Origin: an uncultured Saprospiraceae bacterium
GTDB taxonomy: Bacteria; Bacteroidota; Bacteroidia; Chitinophagales; Saprospiraceae
Assembly (NCBI GenBank): GCA_938010785.1
Contig: CALLVC010000599.1
Location: 1 to 35,094 of the forward strand
Direction of reading: 5' to 3'
Length of the DNA: 35,094 nucleotides
Below the pieces are notes generated by a model. That model saw only the letters and a list, made by a program, of their open reading frames with translations, had not been told where the DNA came from and made no database searches. The position numbers and the translations under genes are program-made. Below are positions 25,952 through 35,083 of the stretch, one piece after another; within the stretch, counting starts at the first letter, position 1, and the number at the start of each line of letters is the position of its first letter.

Positions 25952-28900
25952 TTAGAAAGTAACGTTAAAACCAAAGTTTAATACTCGGTTTTGTGGATAA
26001 AAAGTTCCAGCACCATTTTCTACCTCTGGGTCATAAATATCTTGTTTTGCCCAAGTAACTAAGTTAAAGGCATTCACAAAAACTCTAAGATTTTCTAAAC
26101 CAGCACCTTCTAAAGCGCCACCAGTTAAGTTATATCCCAATTCAATATTCTTAATTCTGAGATAATCTTTATCAAATAAGAAATAAGTATTATTACCGAA
26201 GTTACCTCCTGTGTAATATGTATCTCCTCTTGATGCCAATCTTGGATGCTCTGCACTGGGATTGTCAATTGACCAACGATTATCATGGCTATACTTTAAG
26301 AAATTACCAATATCACCAGACTCCGTTTGAATAGGTAATTTTGCACCAGTAGCTCCTTGTAATAAGATAGAGAAATCAAATCCTTTGTATTCTGCTCTGA
26401 AAGTAGCCCCGAAGTTAAATTTAGGAATGAGACTTTCATTTAATCGTACTTGGTCATCTCCATCAATTTTACCATCTCCATTAACATCCTTAAATCTTAA
26501 ATCACCTGGAATTAATTGAGGCGTAACTGCACTATAATCAACTGTATTCGCTTCAATTGCTGCTTGGTCAATAAATGCACCGTCTGCTTCATATACTAAA
26601 TAAGCATTAATTGGATTACCTTCTTGTCTTTGATAGTCTGGTGCACCTGGTACTTCATCTAAGAAAATAACTTCATTCTGTGCATAACCACCATTTACGC
26701 CAGCAGACCATTTTAAATCACTACCCTGACCACCATTATAAACTAATGAAAATTCAAATCCTTGATTCCGGACTTCTCCTGCATTTTCAGGTGGTAATAA
26801 AGTACTGATACCAGAAGAAGCGGGTGTAGAACCTGTTTTCTGAATCAAAATTTGGTCTCGATTATTTTGGAAGAGCTCTAAAATAACATCTAAACGACCG
26901 AATAAGCTTGCATCCACCCCAAAGTTAAAATTCTTAGCACGCTCCCAAGTAAAATTAGGATTCGCTAAAGCTGTTTCTTCTAATGTCGCTACAACCTGAT
27001 TACCAACAGGGAATTGATTAAAACCATAAGTGGATAAGAAAGCAAATTCTTGTAAAGCACCATTAAAGAAAACTTGGTCATTCCCCATTTGTCCATAAGA
27101 AGCACGTACTTTTAAATGGTCAATAGCCCCTACATTAAACCATGGTTCTTGACTAACATTCCAACCCAATAAAATACCAGGGAAGAAACCAAAACGACTA
27201 TCTCTTGGGAAGATATAAGAACCATCATATCGCCAAATAAATTCTGCTAAATATTTCTCTTGGAAATTGTATTGAACCCGACCATAATATCCCAGTCTTG
27301 CTCTTTCAAAGGCACTACCATCTGTTGCTTGTTGGGCTGCTCCACCTGCAAATAATTGGTCAATGGCAGGAGAAATAAAATCTCTTCTAAAAGCAGAAAA
27401 AGATTCTCCTTGAAACCGTTCCTGAGTCACACCTGCTAAAACGTTCAGTTTATGACCTCCGTCAATTTCTTTGTCATAATTTAACATAGCCGTTAAATTG
27501 GTATTTAGCCCACTAAAAGAACTTTGCGTTAATTGAGGTGCTTTGAAGTTAGAACGAATATTACCTTCTAAAGCAGGTAAGCCATCTGCTCCTAAAGTTT
27601 GTCTATCCCAGAAAAATAATTCCCAAGGTGTTTGCCATAATTTACTTGTGGCATTCAGCTTATCAGCAGAACCTAACAATGTCAATTTTAAACCATCAAT
27701 CCAAGGATTCGTAATATCTACCGAACCATTAAATTGGATATAATCAGATGGACTTCTATCATAGCCTGTAGCATTCGTTGTAACAACTACTGGTTGTTGA
27801 CCATTTTCAATATCTGGTCCCGGTAAACCATTAGGCCATACAGCTGGCTCGTTTGGACGACCTCTCATCAACATTCTAAAAATAGCCCCCTCTGATACGG
27901 TAGGATTATTTCTGTCCTCTCTTCTTAGGTGCATCCCCAAGTTCGCCTTTACATAATTATTTAACTTCGCATTTAAGTTAATTCGACCACTATACTGCTT
28001 GTAGAAAGTAGCGGAATTATTATAAATAGCATCTTGGTCAGTAAAACCTAAAGAAGCATAGTAGCCTATATCTTCTGTTCCTCCACTAATCCCTAAGTGG
28101 TGTACTTGTTGTGGCGCCCACTCTCTAAATGTAGCCCCAAACCAATCTGAATCTGGGAATCCCCAAGGGTCAGAACCGTTGCCATGTGCAGTAACCGCAG
28201 CAGGGCTAAATTGCGCACTCAAACTACCGACACCAGGAGTTGGAGAATCATAAGCACCCGTAGATTTGATGCTTGCAGAAGCTGCCGCCCACTCATTAGC
28301 AGGCACCCCTCGATAAATCGGCAATTCGTTCATAATATTGGCATACTCTACTGCATTAGACATGGTAGGTACGACCGTTGGCTGAGACCAACCTTGGTTA
28401 AAGCTATAGGAAATTTTAGTTTTTCCTGCTTTCCCCTGCTTAGTGGTCACGATGATAGCGCCATTCGCTGCTCTCGCTCCGTAAATAGCCGCAGAAGCAT
28501 CTTTCAATACAGAAACAGATTCTATATCTTGACCTAATAATCTAGAAAGTCCACCTGCTCTATCTGGAATTCCATCAATTACTACTAATGGACTACTATT
28601 TCCAAGGGTATTTGTACCCCGAATCCGAATAGATGCATTGTCGTCCCCAGGTCGGCCACTATTTTGGATAACAACTAACCCTGGTAAACGACCCGCTAAA
28701 GAAGTTCCTAAGTTGACAGAAGGAGAGGCTACTAAAATGTCTCCTTTCAATTGTGCCACGGCACCCGTTACGGTTGCTTTTTTCTGGGAGCCATAACCTA
28801 CAACTACGACTTCATCTAAAAGCGACCCTGCTGACATGACTACATCCATTACGGTAGATGCTCCTACCGTAAGTTGTTGTTCTGAATACCCCGTATAGGA

Positions 28901-29116
28901 GTAAACTAAGACATCGCCAGCATTGGCATCTATCGAATAATTTCCATCAAAATCGGTAACGGTACCATTTGAGGTACCTTGGATGATGATATTCACCCCA
29001 ATCAACGATTCGCCATTTTCCTCATCTGTTATCTTTCCAGTGATTTGGCTAAACGCTGTGGTTGTAAATAACAATCCAACGAAAAATAAGAAGTGTTTTA
29101 ATTTTTTTTGGTTCAT
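25952..29116 (-). CDS. SusC/RagA-family TonB-linked outer-membrane receptor
   Basis: The protein has 1054 residues from the ATG at 29116, chosen because it begins a signal peptide (MNQKKLKHFLFFVGLLFTTT) ending AFSQ; an ATG at 29155 would add 13 residues. Residues ~25-95 are a carboxypeptidase-D-regulatory-like beta-sandwich (ITGKITDEENGESLIGVNII). The SusC-type motif DEVVVVGYG lies at 101-109, followed by the plug (IRIRGTNTLGNSSPLVVIDG, then LKDASAAIYGARAANGAIIV). A 22-strand barrel is expected up to the terminal VLNFGFNVTF, with an aromatic last residue. It imports large ligands using TonB energy together with the SusD protein encoded next. No N-terminal secretin/TonB short domain for anti-sigma signalling is visible, so regulation through this receptor is unlikely. 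Confidence 0.97.
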   Translation of the reverse strand: MNQKKLKHFLFFVGLLFTTTAFSQITGKITDEENGESLIGVNIIIQGTSNGTVTDFDGNYSIDANAGDVLVYSYTGYSEQQLTVGASTVMDVVMSAGSLLDEVVVVGYGSQKKATVTGAVAQLKGDILVASPSVNLGTSLAGRLPGLVVIQNSGRPGDDNASIRIRGTNTLGNSSPLVVIDGIPDRAGGLSRLLGQDIESVSVLKDASAAIYGARAANGAIIVTTKQGKAGKTKISYSFNQGWSQPTVVPTMSNAVEYANIMNELPIYRGVPANEWAAASASIKSTGAYDSPTPGVGSLSAQFSPAAVTAHGNGSDPWGFPDSDWFGATFREWAPQQVHHLGISGGTEDIGYYASLGFTDQDAIYNNSATFYKQYSGRINLNAKLNNYVKANLGMHLRREDRNNPTVSEGAIFRMLMRGRPNEPAVWPNGLPGPDIENGQQPVVVTTNATGYDRSPSDYIQFNGSVDITNPWIDGLKLTLLGSADKLNATSKLWQTPWELFFWDRQTLGADGLPALEGNIRSNFKAPQLTQSSFSGLNTNLTAMLNYDKEIDGGHKLNVLAGVTQERFQGESFSAFRRDFISPAIDQLFAGGAAQQATDGSAFERARLGYYGRVQYNFQEKYLAEFIWRYDGSYIFPRDSRFGFFPGILLGWNVSQEPWFNVGAIDHLKVRASYGQMGNDQVFFNGALQEFAFLSTYGFNQFPVGNQVVATLEETALANPNFTWERAKNFNFGVDASLFGRLDVILELFQNNRDQILIQKTGSTPASSGISTLLPPENAGEVRNQGFEFSLVYNGGQGSDLKWSAGVNGGYAQNEVIFLDEVPGAPDYQRQEGNPINAYLVYEADGAFIDQAAIEANTVDYSAVTPQLIPGDLRFKDVNGDGKIDGDDQVRLNESLIPKFNFGATFRAEYKGFDFSILLQGATGAKLPIQTESGDIGNFLKYSHDNRWSIDNPSAEHPRLASRGDTYYTGGNFGNNTYFLFDKDYLRIKNIELGYNLTGGALEGAGLENLRVFVNAFNLVTWAKQDIYDPEVENGAGTFYPQNRVLNFGFNVTF

Positions 29117-29240
29117 ACGAAAAGGTTTTGGTAATTCAATACGTTTCTTGTTCATCAATTAAGCTTAATTAAGTCGAAAAGGATTTAATAGATTATCCTC
29201 TCTCCATAAAATCAATTTTTCTAGTAAGTTTTTCCTCTTA

Positions 29241-29440
29241 GGAACGGTGTAGAAATAGATTTACAAACCTGCCCGACACTCAGGCAGGCGGGTTTAGGGT
29301 AGCTTATTTTGTTGCTAGTTTTGGCTTTGAAAACAGGAGTCATGTTGATATAATAGCTTGCCCGTATGGGACTGTTTTCTAAGTTAAAAATAGCGGCAAA
29401 AGAAGCAGCATAAATTGTAAGTTTATTTTTTCACCGTTCC
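29241..29440. mobile_element. 200-bp MITE-like element with 24-bp terminal inverted repeats
   Basis: GGAACGGTGTAGAAATAG and the bases to 29264 match the reverse complement of 29417-29440 at 20 of 24 positions, with the outer nine bases identical. TTA flanks both sides (29238-29240 and 29441-29443), as a short target duplication would. The interior includes a CCTGCC/GGCAGG palindrome. No coding capacity. Confidence 0.45.
29265..29298. repeat. GC-rich CCTGCC palindrome
   Basis: CCTGCC and GGCAGG arms, with outer AAACC and GGGTTT pairing, form a hairpin of the same type as those near 3695-3722 and 23394-23434. It sits inside the MITE-like element upstream of SusC. Confidence 0.6.
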
Positions 29441-29817
29441 TTAATACTTGTATTTTTTCCTTGTTTTCGATGTATGTTTTACAAAAGGTAAAACTAAAAT
29501 TCCTCATAAGTGTAAAAAATACGCTTATTAGCTTGGGCATTTTTTTACTGCTTTTTATTTAAATAAAAAACAGTCATTTTTTTAGCCGTTTAGATATTTC
29601 TAAAATAATTGTAAACTATTTTCGGCCATTACTATACTTATGATAGTATTTAAATTTTGAGGTAAGTTGGTTCCTATAAAATTGCTGTACGAAGCGAATA
29701 TAGGAAAAAAAAACTAATTACTTGTATTCCTAATACAAAATTTTATTTTACTAAAGCCTCGCCTCTCCATAACAAATTTTAACATACAGTAAAAAATCAG
29801 TTTTTACAAACACCATT

Positions 29818-30294
29818 TCATCTTGATAATTTTAATAGAATTGCTGCTCCACCTCCCGATTTCAAAGTAATCTCTAGGGAAGTATCTTTATTTATCAACT
29901 GTTTTTTTACTTGATAATCTTCCGCATGACGATTAGCATTAACCCCATCTAAAAAAAGTATGGCTTCGTATTTTTTTGATTTTAAAAATGAAAAATCAAT
30001 GTTGACCGCTCTTTCTGTCCAATTGGTAAGTGCCCCAACATACCAATCTTTTCCTTTGCGCCGAGCAATAATCACATATTCTCCGATAATGCCATCTAAT
30101 GCAATCGTTTCATCCCATACTGCTGGAACTTCCCCTAAAAAAGATAGAATATCTGGATATTTTTCATAGGCAGTGGGCGCATCACAGAGCATTTGCATCG
30201 GACTATAATACACCACATACATACCCAATTGATGGCAGCGCGTACCATGACTTATTGGATTGCTGAAGTCTGTAAAAAATTTATCTTTGGTAGA
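29818..30294 (-). pseudogene. C-terminal remnant of a GH97 glycoside hydrolase (SusB-like)
   Basis: The frame is open from a TAA at 30295-30297 down to the stop at 29818. From about 30265 onward it reads NPISHGTRCHQLGMYVVYYS, then PMQMLCDAPTAYEKYPD, VPAVWDETIALDGIIGEYVI, IARRKGKDWYVGALTNWTER and a Gly-Gly-Gly-Ala-Ala-Ile ending. This is the end of the GH97 catalytic barrel plus the GH97 C-terminal beta-domain. GH97 enzymes are ~650-720 residue alpha-glucosidases or alpha-galactosidases, so roughly three quarters, including most catalytic Glu/Asp residues, is missing. There is no good ATG at the broken end. It precedes SusC and SusD on the same strand, as susB does in the starch locus of Bacteroides. 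The broken end faces the giant gene at 30443. Confidence 0.85.
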
Positions 30295-30371
30295 TTACTC
30301 ATATGTTGTCATGATTTGTCTTCAAAAAAGGCATTTCTTCTGAGTTTTCAAAATTTGGAAGGTAGTTCCTA

Positions 30372-30406
30372 TAAAAAAAGGACAGCCCTCTTTTTGAAGG
30401 ATGCCC
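30372..30406 (-). terminator. Rho-independent terminator of the third giant gene
   Basis: On the - strand GGGCATCCTTC, a loop of five A, and GAGGGCTGTCC form an 11-bp stem with one mismatch and two G-U pairs, followed by seven T. It starts about 37 bases after the stop codon at 30443. Confidence 0.8.
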
Positions 30407-30442
30407 TAATTTTTATGTCTTAAACTATTGTTTGTTTCTTAA

Positions 30443-33400
30443 TTATTCTAGTACAACCATTTTTTTTGTCTCCGTAGCCGTTCCTGCGGTCAATTGATAA
30501 TATATAATTCCTGCACTTCCCAGTTGTTCTTTATTAATAATTATTTCATGTTTTCCACTTTCATATCTTCGGTCTGTTTGATACAATATTTTTCCTTGTA
30601 AATCCATCACCTTTAAACTTACTTTCTCTGTGGTCGATAAATTAAAAGGAATAATTGTTGTTTTGCTAAATGGATTAGGTTTGTTTTGAAACAATTCAAA
30701 ACCATTAAGGTCATTCCTATTTGTAAATGCTAAATCCACTTGATATAACTCTTCCTCATCCGTATAGGCCTCTGCTAACATCTCCTCTTTATTAAGCGTT
30801 AATAAGTTACTTAGCCATCCGCTTTTTTGCGCCTTAAAAGTTAAACTAAATAAAGGTAATTTCGAATCAACAGGACCAAACTTATTCCAACTTACTCTCA
30901 ATTGTCCTTTTTCCGAAACTGCTGCATTTAAGTGATTAACATTGGCCAATCCTTCCCTCAAATCTATCAATTGTAGTCCTTCAAAATTTAAGGCAAATTG
31001 TACGCCTTCTATTTTATCTAAATCATTGATATAGAATGGAACCGTAATTTCTTCCCCCAATGCCAATAATGGATTATCAAGACTAAAATTAAGCGTTTTA
31101 GCATTTGTTCGATTACTTGATGGGGCAGAACTATTAGCTCTTGCTGTTCTATTGATATCTCCAATTTTAATCCCTACAAAATCTAATTCTATCAATCCTC
31201 TTTCTGTATTATCAATATATATTTTTTCAGTAAAGGCTTCGTTTGCTGGGTTTTCCGTAGTAAATCGGTAATCGTTGGCAATAAAACGCCAACTTTCGTT
31301 ATTCGGAAAATCTGGTACAATATTCAATATTAACTGTCTTAGTTGTACCAAGTCAAAAGCTGATATAGTTCCTGATTTATTAATATCCGCAGCAATGTAT
31401 TGATAAGGCGATTTAAAGGGCGTTAATCCAAGAATATGTTTACTAATGAGGACTAAATCAAATGTGGTTACCCCATTTAATGGTTCTGTTACTTTAGTAG
31501 GCTGTACCGTATAATTTTCTCCATCGGATACATCAAATGTATATACCCCATCTTTGTCAGTTATATTTTTTTCTTCCGTCTCTCCTTTTAAAATCACTGC
31601 TACGTCTTCAATGGTTGTACCTGCTTCATTTCTGATGTTTCCACTAAGTCGCCAAGCACTAGGGGCCACCGCGCAAGATTCTTGATTATCTTGTACAGTT
31701 ATAAAGTTTTCAGTTCTGTCAAAGTTTCCTGCCTCATCAAACACAAATAGAAATACTTCTTGGCTTGCCAATTCCACACAAGTCAAGGTTAGCGTACTGG
31801 GCAATTCTCTAATAGTCCCTATATCCGTAGGAATACTACCTCCTAGTTTTACATGCCAGATTCTAAAATTCCGAAGTAAGGTTTCCTTATCTGTACAATT
31901 ATCAAAACTACCATTATCAAAATCTGTGGCTCTGATAGAAGCTTCTCTTTGTTTTAATTCTAAAGTGATGCCTGTTCGGGTAAATAGCGTCGGTTTCACA
32001 CAATCTGTAAACACAAAATCCCTTCTTTCTTCTGCTTGATTATTACAGTTGTCGGTCACTATAAATTGGACAGAATAGTCTATCGTTGGCAATACTGCCT
32101 TTGTAAAACTACTTCCTGTCCCCCTATCGCTTAAAGTATCATTCTCATAGAATAACCATTGATAATTACTAATTGAATCCCCTAGACAATCTGTGGCGTT
32201 TGCAGTAAATGTTCTATCCTCCGCACAGAATCCACTGCCTCCTGATCCTGTTATATCATGACCTGTCAGGCAGGTTTCTACTGTTCCCATTGTCAAATTA
32301 GGTCTATCTGTTGACCTAATTTTCAATATTTGTCGATAAATCAAATGCGCTTCTGTTCCAAGTGTTGTACTATTAATTATAAAGGTATCGTTCACTGTTC
32401 CTGTTAAATCTACAATTCGAGGAATAGAAAAAGGAGTGGTGCTGGCGTTTAACAAGCAATTATTGATTATTTGATAAGTCCTTTCTACTTTTATACAATA
32501 ATCCTCATCCGACTCAAATCGTTGTTCAGAAATGCTTAAACTTAAATTATCGCAAGCTCCATTTTCGATATTGATAAATGGGGCTGGTATCACATCATTA
32601 CAAGTGCCTTCCCAATCTGGTCCTATTTCTATGGACCAATTAGCTGTATAATTCACGGTGATTTCCTGCTCTGCCCAATTTCCGATATTCCCTTGCTCAT
32701 CAATTGCTCGATACCTTCTTTTAATTTGAGCCATCCCACAAGCAATTTCTATTCGCTGGTATTGTTGTTCAACCTCAAAGGTCTTGCAAGTAATATTATC
32801 CGCACAAGCCGGATTCCCAAAAGTCTCATTATAAGCTAGTTGCTGATTATTTGTCATGTCCGTCCATTCTGCATCATCACATATATTATTATCATTATGG
32901 TCTGTTTCTACTCCATAATCATTTGCTGCTATCACCTCACAAGTAACTACTTCATTAGCGAGCGGTTGGCAATTAGGATTTACATTATCTTCTAATCTAA
33001 CAAAAGTCCAGCAGAAATTTTCATTTCCTACGGCATCGGTTACTCTTAACTCTACCATTATTTGAGTATCCAGCAAGGAACAAGGCAGAAATATAGCTGA
33101 CTGCCAAGTCGAATCTACTCCTTTTCTTCTAATCTCTTTGGTAATCAAACCACAGGCATCAAAACTTCCACCGTCTACCGTTTCTGCATCTAATCTTACC
33201 CCTTGGTCGCCTGTAATCGAAATCACTAAATCACTTGCACAAATAACAGCTGGAGCGGTTAAGTCGGTGGTTATTACATAGGTAAAAGTACTATCTTCTT
33301 TTAGCTGCGTATGACATTCATCAAAGGCTCGATATCCTATCCGAAAGGTATCTGCTGGTAAATCCATGGTATTGGTACTTTCTCCAATTATTGTCCAGAT

Positions 33401-34495
33401 ACCATCCATTAGTTGAGCCACTTCGTACATTTCTATATGGACCAATGTATCACAATTATCTGTCGCAGTTGGCTCAATTAAGGCTATTTCAAATTGACAA
33501 TTTGCTCCCAATTCTATCCTTCTAGGGTTTGCCAGACTCCCATTTTCATGGGCATCAAAAATAGGCGCTAAGGTATCTTTATATTCGATAATCTGTGTAT
33601 CGATGATAATAGGTCGAGTCGTTGGCATACACCAATCCAAAATCTCCCAAGAACGCGTAACTTTTATTTTGCAATCTACACTAGTGACGTCATCCGTTTT
33701 ACTAAACCCTAAGCCACATCCAGTACCGTCTAGTGGAATGGTGTCTGTCGGCATAAATACACCATTGACTATTTTACCTAGTTGCGTCTTTATCGGCCCT
33801 GTTTTGTCCAAATTATCAATATCGCTTACATCATCTTCTCCACAACTTAATACTATATCGTTTGGAAATATTAGCTGATCTAAGGAAGGCTGAATAAATA
33901 CAGTTCGCTGGGTATCAATTACAAAATTTCCACTTGCATCTGTTGCTTTCCATAACGTAGCTACAATACTTGTATCACAAGGGAAAACACCATCTTCGAT
34001 ATAAGAAGAGACATAAGTAATGGTCACTGGTTCACAGTTATCCATTGCGTTAACTGCTGTTGTGCCAAGACCTGCTTCCGTTAAATCTATTACACAGCTA
34101 ACGAAGGTGTCTCTTGGTAAACTTGTGAAAAATGGCAATAACTTATCTTCCGCTAATATTTGTCCGGAACAAGTATTATCTAAATTATCAATAACAGAAA
34201 ATTCATAAGTCCCTGTTTTTAGTATAGTTACTTTATCTGTCCCATTATTAGTGTAATTCCCTGTAGAATCTTCTGGATAGGTGATAAAAATACGATAGGA
34301 AAGTGTATTATCTGGAGCTTCTAATAATACATCTGGTGTTAATTCTGCTTGACAGTTTTCATCTAAACTAATATTAATACTTCCATTACAAGCAGGTGGT
34401 AAATTGTGAAAGTTGTCTTTGGCGTTCCCCATTAAATTTAGGGGCAATAATTGAATGATTAGTCCAATTAGGTAAAATAATTGTGTTCGTTTCAT
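30443..34495 (-). CDS. Giant T9SS-secreted surface protein (dockerin, cohesin-like, no CUB), paralog 3
   Basis: The protein has 1350 residues from the ATG at 34495, which opens the signal peptide MKRTQLFYLIGLIIQLLPLN; an ATG at 34531 would add 12 residues. The mature part begins at CNGSINISLDENCQAELTPD, which aligns with CNDEV... in the two other giant proteins after their CUB-like domain. The CUB domain is therefore absent. It shares the Cys-rich HYR-like middle, the DxNxDxxxDDAEW block, the RRYRAID block and the RTYQIINNC block. A dockerin lies at ~1005-1061 (DINKSGTISAFDLVQLRQLI), a cohesin-like domain at ~1131-1253, and a T9SS sorting domain runs from FQNKPNPF to the end. A hairpin terminator follows. 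An rRNA operon lies upstream on the same strand behind its own terminator. Confidence 0.92.
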   Translation of the reverse strand: MKRTQLFYLIGLIIQLLPLNLMGNAKDNFHNLPPACNGSINISLDENCQAELTPDVLLEAPDNTLSYRIFITYPEDSTGNYTNNGTDKVTILKTGTYEFSVIDNLDNTCSGQILAEDKLLPFFTSLPRDTFVSCVIDLTEAGLGTTAVNAMDNCEPVTITYVSSYIEDGVFPCDTSIVATLWKATDASGNFVIDTQRTVFIQPSLDQLIFPNDIVLSCGEDDVSDIDNLDKTGPIKTQLGKIVNGVFMPTDTIPLDGTGCGLGFSKTDDVTSVDCKIKVTRSWEILDWCMPTTRPIIIDTQIIEYKDTLAPIFDAHENGSLANPRRIELGANCQFEIALIEPTATDNCDTLVHIEMYEVAQLMDGIWTIIGESTNTMDLPADTFRIGYRAFDECHTQLKEDSTFTYVITTDLTAPAVICASDLVISITGDQGVRLDAETVDGGSFDACGLITKEIRRKGVDSTWQSAIFLPCSLLDTQIMVELRVTDAVGNENFCWTFVRLEDNVNPNCQPLANEVVTCEVIAANDYGVETDHNDNNICDDAEWTDMTNNQQLAYNETFGNPACADNITCKTFEVEQQYQRIEIACGMAQIKRRYRAIDEQGNIGNWAEQEITVNYTANWSIEIGPDWEGTCNDVIPAPFINIENGACDNLSLSISEQRFESDEDYCIKVERTYQIINNCLLNASTTPFSIPRIVDLTGTVNDTFIINSTTLGTEAHLIYRQILKIRSTDRPNLTMGTVETCLTGHDITGSGGSGFCAEDRTFTANATDCLGDSISNYQWLFYENDTLSDRGTGSSFTKAVLPTIDYSVQFIVTDNCNNQAEERRDFVFTDCVKPTLFTRTGITLELKQREASIRATDFDNGSFDNCTDKETLLRNFRIWHVKLGGSIPTDIGTIRELPSTLTLTCVELASQEVFLFVFDEAGNFDRTENFITVQDNQESCAVAPSAWRLSGNIRNEAGTTIEDVAVILKGETEEKNITDKDGVYTFDVSDGENYTVQPTKVTEPLNGVTTFDLVLISKHILGLTPFKSPYQYIAADINKSGTISAFDLVQLRQLILNIVPDFPNNESWRFIANDYRFTTENPANEAFTEKIYIDNTERGLIELDFVGIKIGDINRTARANSSAPSSNRTNAKTLNFSLDNPLLALGEEITVPFYINDLDKIEGVQFALNFEGLQLIDLREGLANVNHLNAAVSEKGQLRVSWNKFGPVDSKLPLFSLTFKAQKSGWLSNLLTLNKEEMLAEAYTDEEELYQVDLAFTNRNDLNGFELFQNKPNPFSKTTIIPFNLSTTEKVSLKVMDLQGKILYQTDRRYESGKHEIIINKEQLGSAGIIYYQLTAGTATETKKMVVLE

Positions 34496-34531
34496 AGGAA
34501 AATAGTGTGTGATAACTGAGCGGTACTGCAT

Positions 34532-34972
34532 TAGTGCAATACGCTAAATAATTAAACCCTACAGGTACTATAAAGTACACAGTAGACTCATTTTTTCTTA
34601 ATGGATGCAATAAAGGATTGTAGCTAAAAGTCAATTGCTTTTAACTATTGGAAGATTAGTACTGGTGTGAAAATTATTAAGGTATAACGTAGACTAATTT
34701 AATATTATTAATTTAACTAATACAAAATCAGTGCCTAATACATTAAAAATAAAATAAATATTAAAATATTTTACATATAACTAAAAATTATTCTTTTAGA
34801 AGAGAGATATGGCAGGAAAAAATCTAGCTTATTTGTTGAGTGAACCCACTAGAAGTCATAAAATTAGCTATTAATAGCGCTATATAACATAGCTATAGTC
34901 GAAGATTGAAGGCTTATAGGGCTGACAATACGATACAAGGCAAGCTTCAATGAATAGTGAAAAGAAAAAAGG
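34532..34972. other. AT-rich leader between the rRNA terminator and giant gene 3
   Basis: No gene is seen. The bases 34680-34800 are highly AT-rich and are the likely promoter region of the third giant gene. I found no exact Bacteroidota promoter match. Confidence 0.45.
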
Positions 34973-35004
34973 CAAAAAAAAAGCTCAACCGAGAGGTTGA
35001 GCTT
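34973..35004 (-). terminator. Strong terminator of the leftward rRNA operon
   Basis: AAGCTCAACC and GGTTGAGCTT are perfectly complementary over 10 bp with a GAGA loop, and a run of T (A on the + strand, 34973-34980) follows on the - strand. It lies about 80 bases after the 5S rRNA 3' end. Confidence 0.85.
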
Positions 35005-35083
35005 AATTGTGTACTTCCGTCGAAGTATATTTGATGCTAGTTTCTTGTTTTACTTTCTTAACTAGCAGAAAAAGAAAAAAAAA

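Larger units (their letters stand above)
29159..29817. other. Intergenic region upstream of SusC
   Basis: No gene is recognised. It holds the MITE-like element at 29241-29440, a 28-bp near-perfect palindrome at 29547-29574 (ACTGCTTTTTATTT with its complement, one mismatch) followed by T7 on the + strand, and a TTGTATT/AATACAA hairpin near 29722. The SusC promoter must be in this region, but I found no exact TAnnTTTG on the - strand. Confidence 0.5.

Noticed and set aside
28184-28537. 117-codon + strand frame inside SusC
   Set aside because: Antisense to the conserved SusC plug domain; Ser/Arg-rich translation typical of a shadow frame.
30193-30423. 76-codon + strand frame over the GH97 break and terminator
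   Set aside because: It overlaps a terminator and the remnant on the other strand and has no domain signature.
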